Source: Ceriagrion tenellum
Taxonomy: Eukaryota > Arthropoda > Insecta > Odonata > Coenagrionidae
NCBI GenBank assembly: GCA_963169105.1
Contig: OY720633.1
Coordinates: 146,031,200 to 146,095,199, forward strand
Length of the DNA stretch: 64,000 nt
Reading direction: 5' to 3'
Within the stretch, counting starts at the first letter, position 1. Every line of letters begins with the position of its first letter. A program made the translations under genes and the position numbers. The notes under the pieces are model-generated. The model saw only the letters and a list, made by a program, of their open reading frames with translations, searched no databases and was not told the DNA's origin. Shown piece by piece: positions 63,984-64,000 of the stretch.

Positions 63984-64000
63984 ACACACAGACACCCAGT

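Larger units (their letters stand above)
62401..64000 (-). other. CpG-depleted block, probable methylated gene body (3' part)
   Basis: By eye I count 8 CpG in 1600 bases, against roughly 45-50 expected from the base composition and a near-expected frequency in the rest of the window. TpG and CpA are correspondingly frequent. In many arthropods such depletion marks transcribed gene bodies methylated in the germline, while intergenic DNA stays CpG-normal. The edge near 62.4 kb coincides with the end of the candidate exon at 62425-62649. The gene would run leftward (minus strand) and start beyond the window. The strand rests on that exon only. Confidence 0.55.

Noticed and set aside
1..64000. 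CRISPR array, rRNA genes, telomeric TTAGG arrays, LTR retrotransposon pairs or bacterial operons
   Set aside because: I looked for regularly spaced repeats, rRNA-like conserved blocks, TTAGG tandem runs and long direct terminal repeats and saw none; the only sizeable direct repeat is the tandem pair at 47.8-48.3 kb, which is too close to be LTRs.

Overview
The window looks like nuclear DNA of an arthropod, most likely an insect with a large, gene-poor genome. It is AT-rich and has no operons, ribosome-binding sites or dense coding strand. The open frames are short (187 codons at most) and nearly all look like chance frames. What can be supported is mostly mobile DNA: a Harbinger derivative, a hAT/SPIN MITE, a LINE remnant, tRNA-derived SINE-like pieces, a Penelope-type hammerhead-like motif, several foldback elements and one unusual TIR element. 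The species cannot be fixed from sequence alone.

Left part (1-19 kb): mostly unassigned AT-rich spacer with one SINE-like tRNA head near 0.83 kb and a foldback element at 5.5-5.8 kb. GC/CpG-rich islands lie at about 4.4-5.3, 5.8-6.4, 8.8-9.2, 10.0-10.8 and 14.4-14.7 kb. A decayed LINE reverse transcriptase C-terminus is at 14.94-15.29 kb. Middle (19-37 kb): a foldback MITE flanked by 12-bp direct repeats (19.45-19.77 kb), CpG islands at 28.0-28.4, 30.6-31.6, 34.4-34.8 and 35.9-36.3 kb, a strong hairpin at 30.08-30.15 kb, and a 914-bp PIF/Harbinger element with a TAA duplication that keeps only the first 84 codons of its transposase (33.0-33.9 kb).

Right part (37-62 kb): a 2.5-kb element or pair bounded by ~145-bp inverted repeats (40.53-43.06 kb), a hammerhead-like Penelope remnant (44.2-44.3 kb), a large CpG island (44.4-45.5 kb), a SINE-like tRNA head (46.1 kb), a 226-bp tandem duplication (47.8-48.3 kb), a 1.5-kb TIR element with ~99% identical GC-rich 156/167-bp arms and two related small ORFs (51.95-53.45 kb), a SPIN-type hAT MITE with 8-bp target duplication (59.25-59.44 kb) and a 200-bp MITE (60.08-60.28 kb).

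From about 62.4 kb to the right edge the base composition changes sharply. I counted only 8 CpG dinucleotides in the last 1.6 kb, while CpG is common elsewhere. That is what a germline-methylated gene body looks like in many arthropods. A plausible minus-strand terminal exon sits exactly at this boundary (62425-62649). My best reading is that the window is an intergenic, transposon-filled region that reaches the 3' end of a methylated gene at its right edge.
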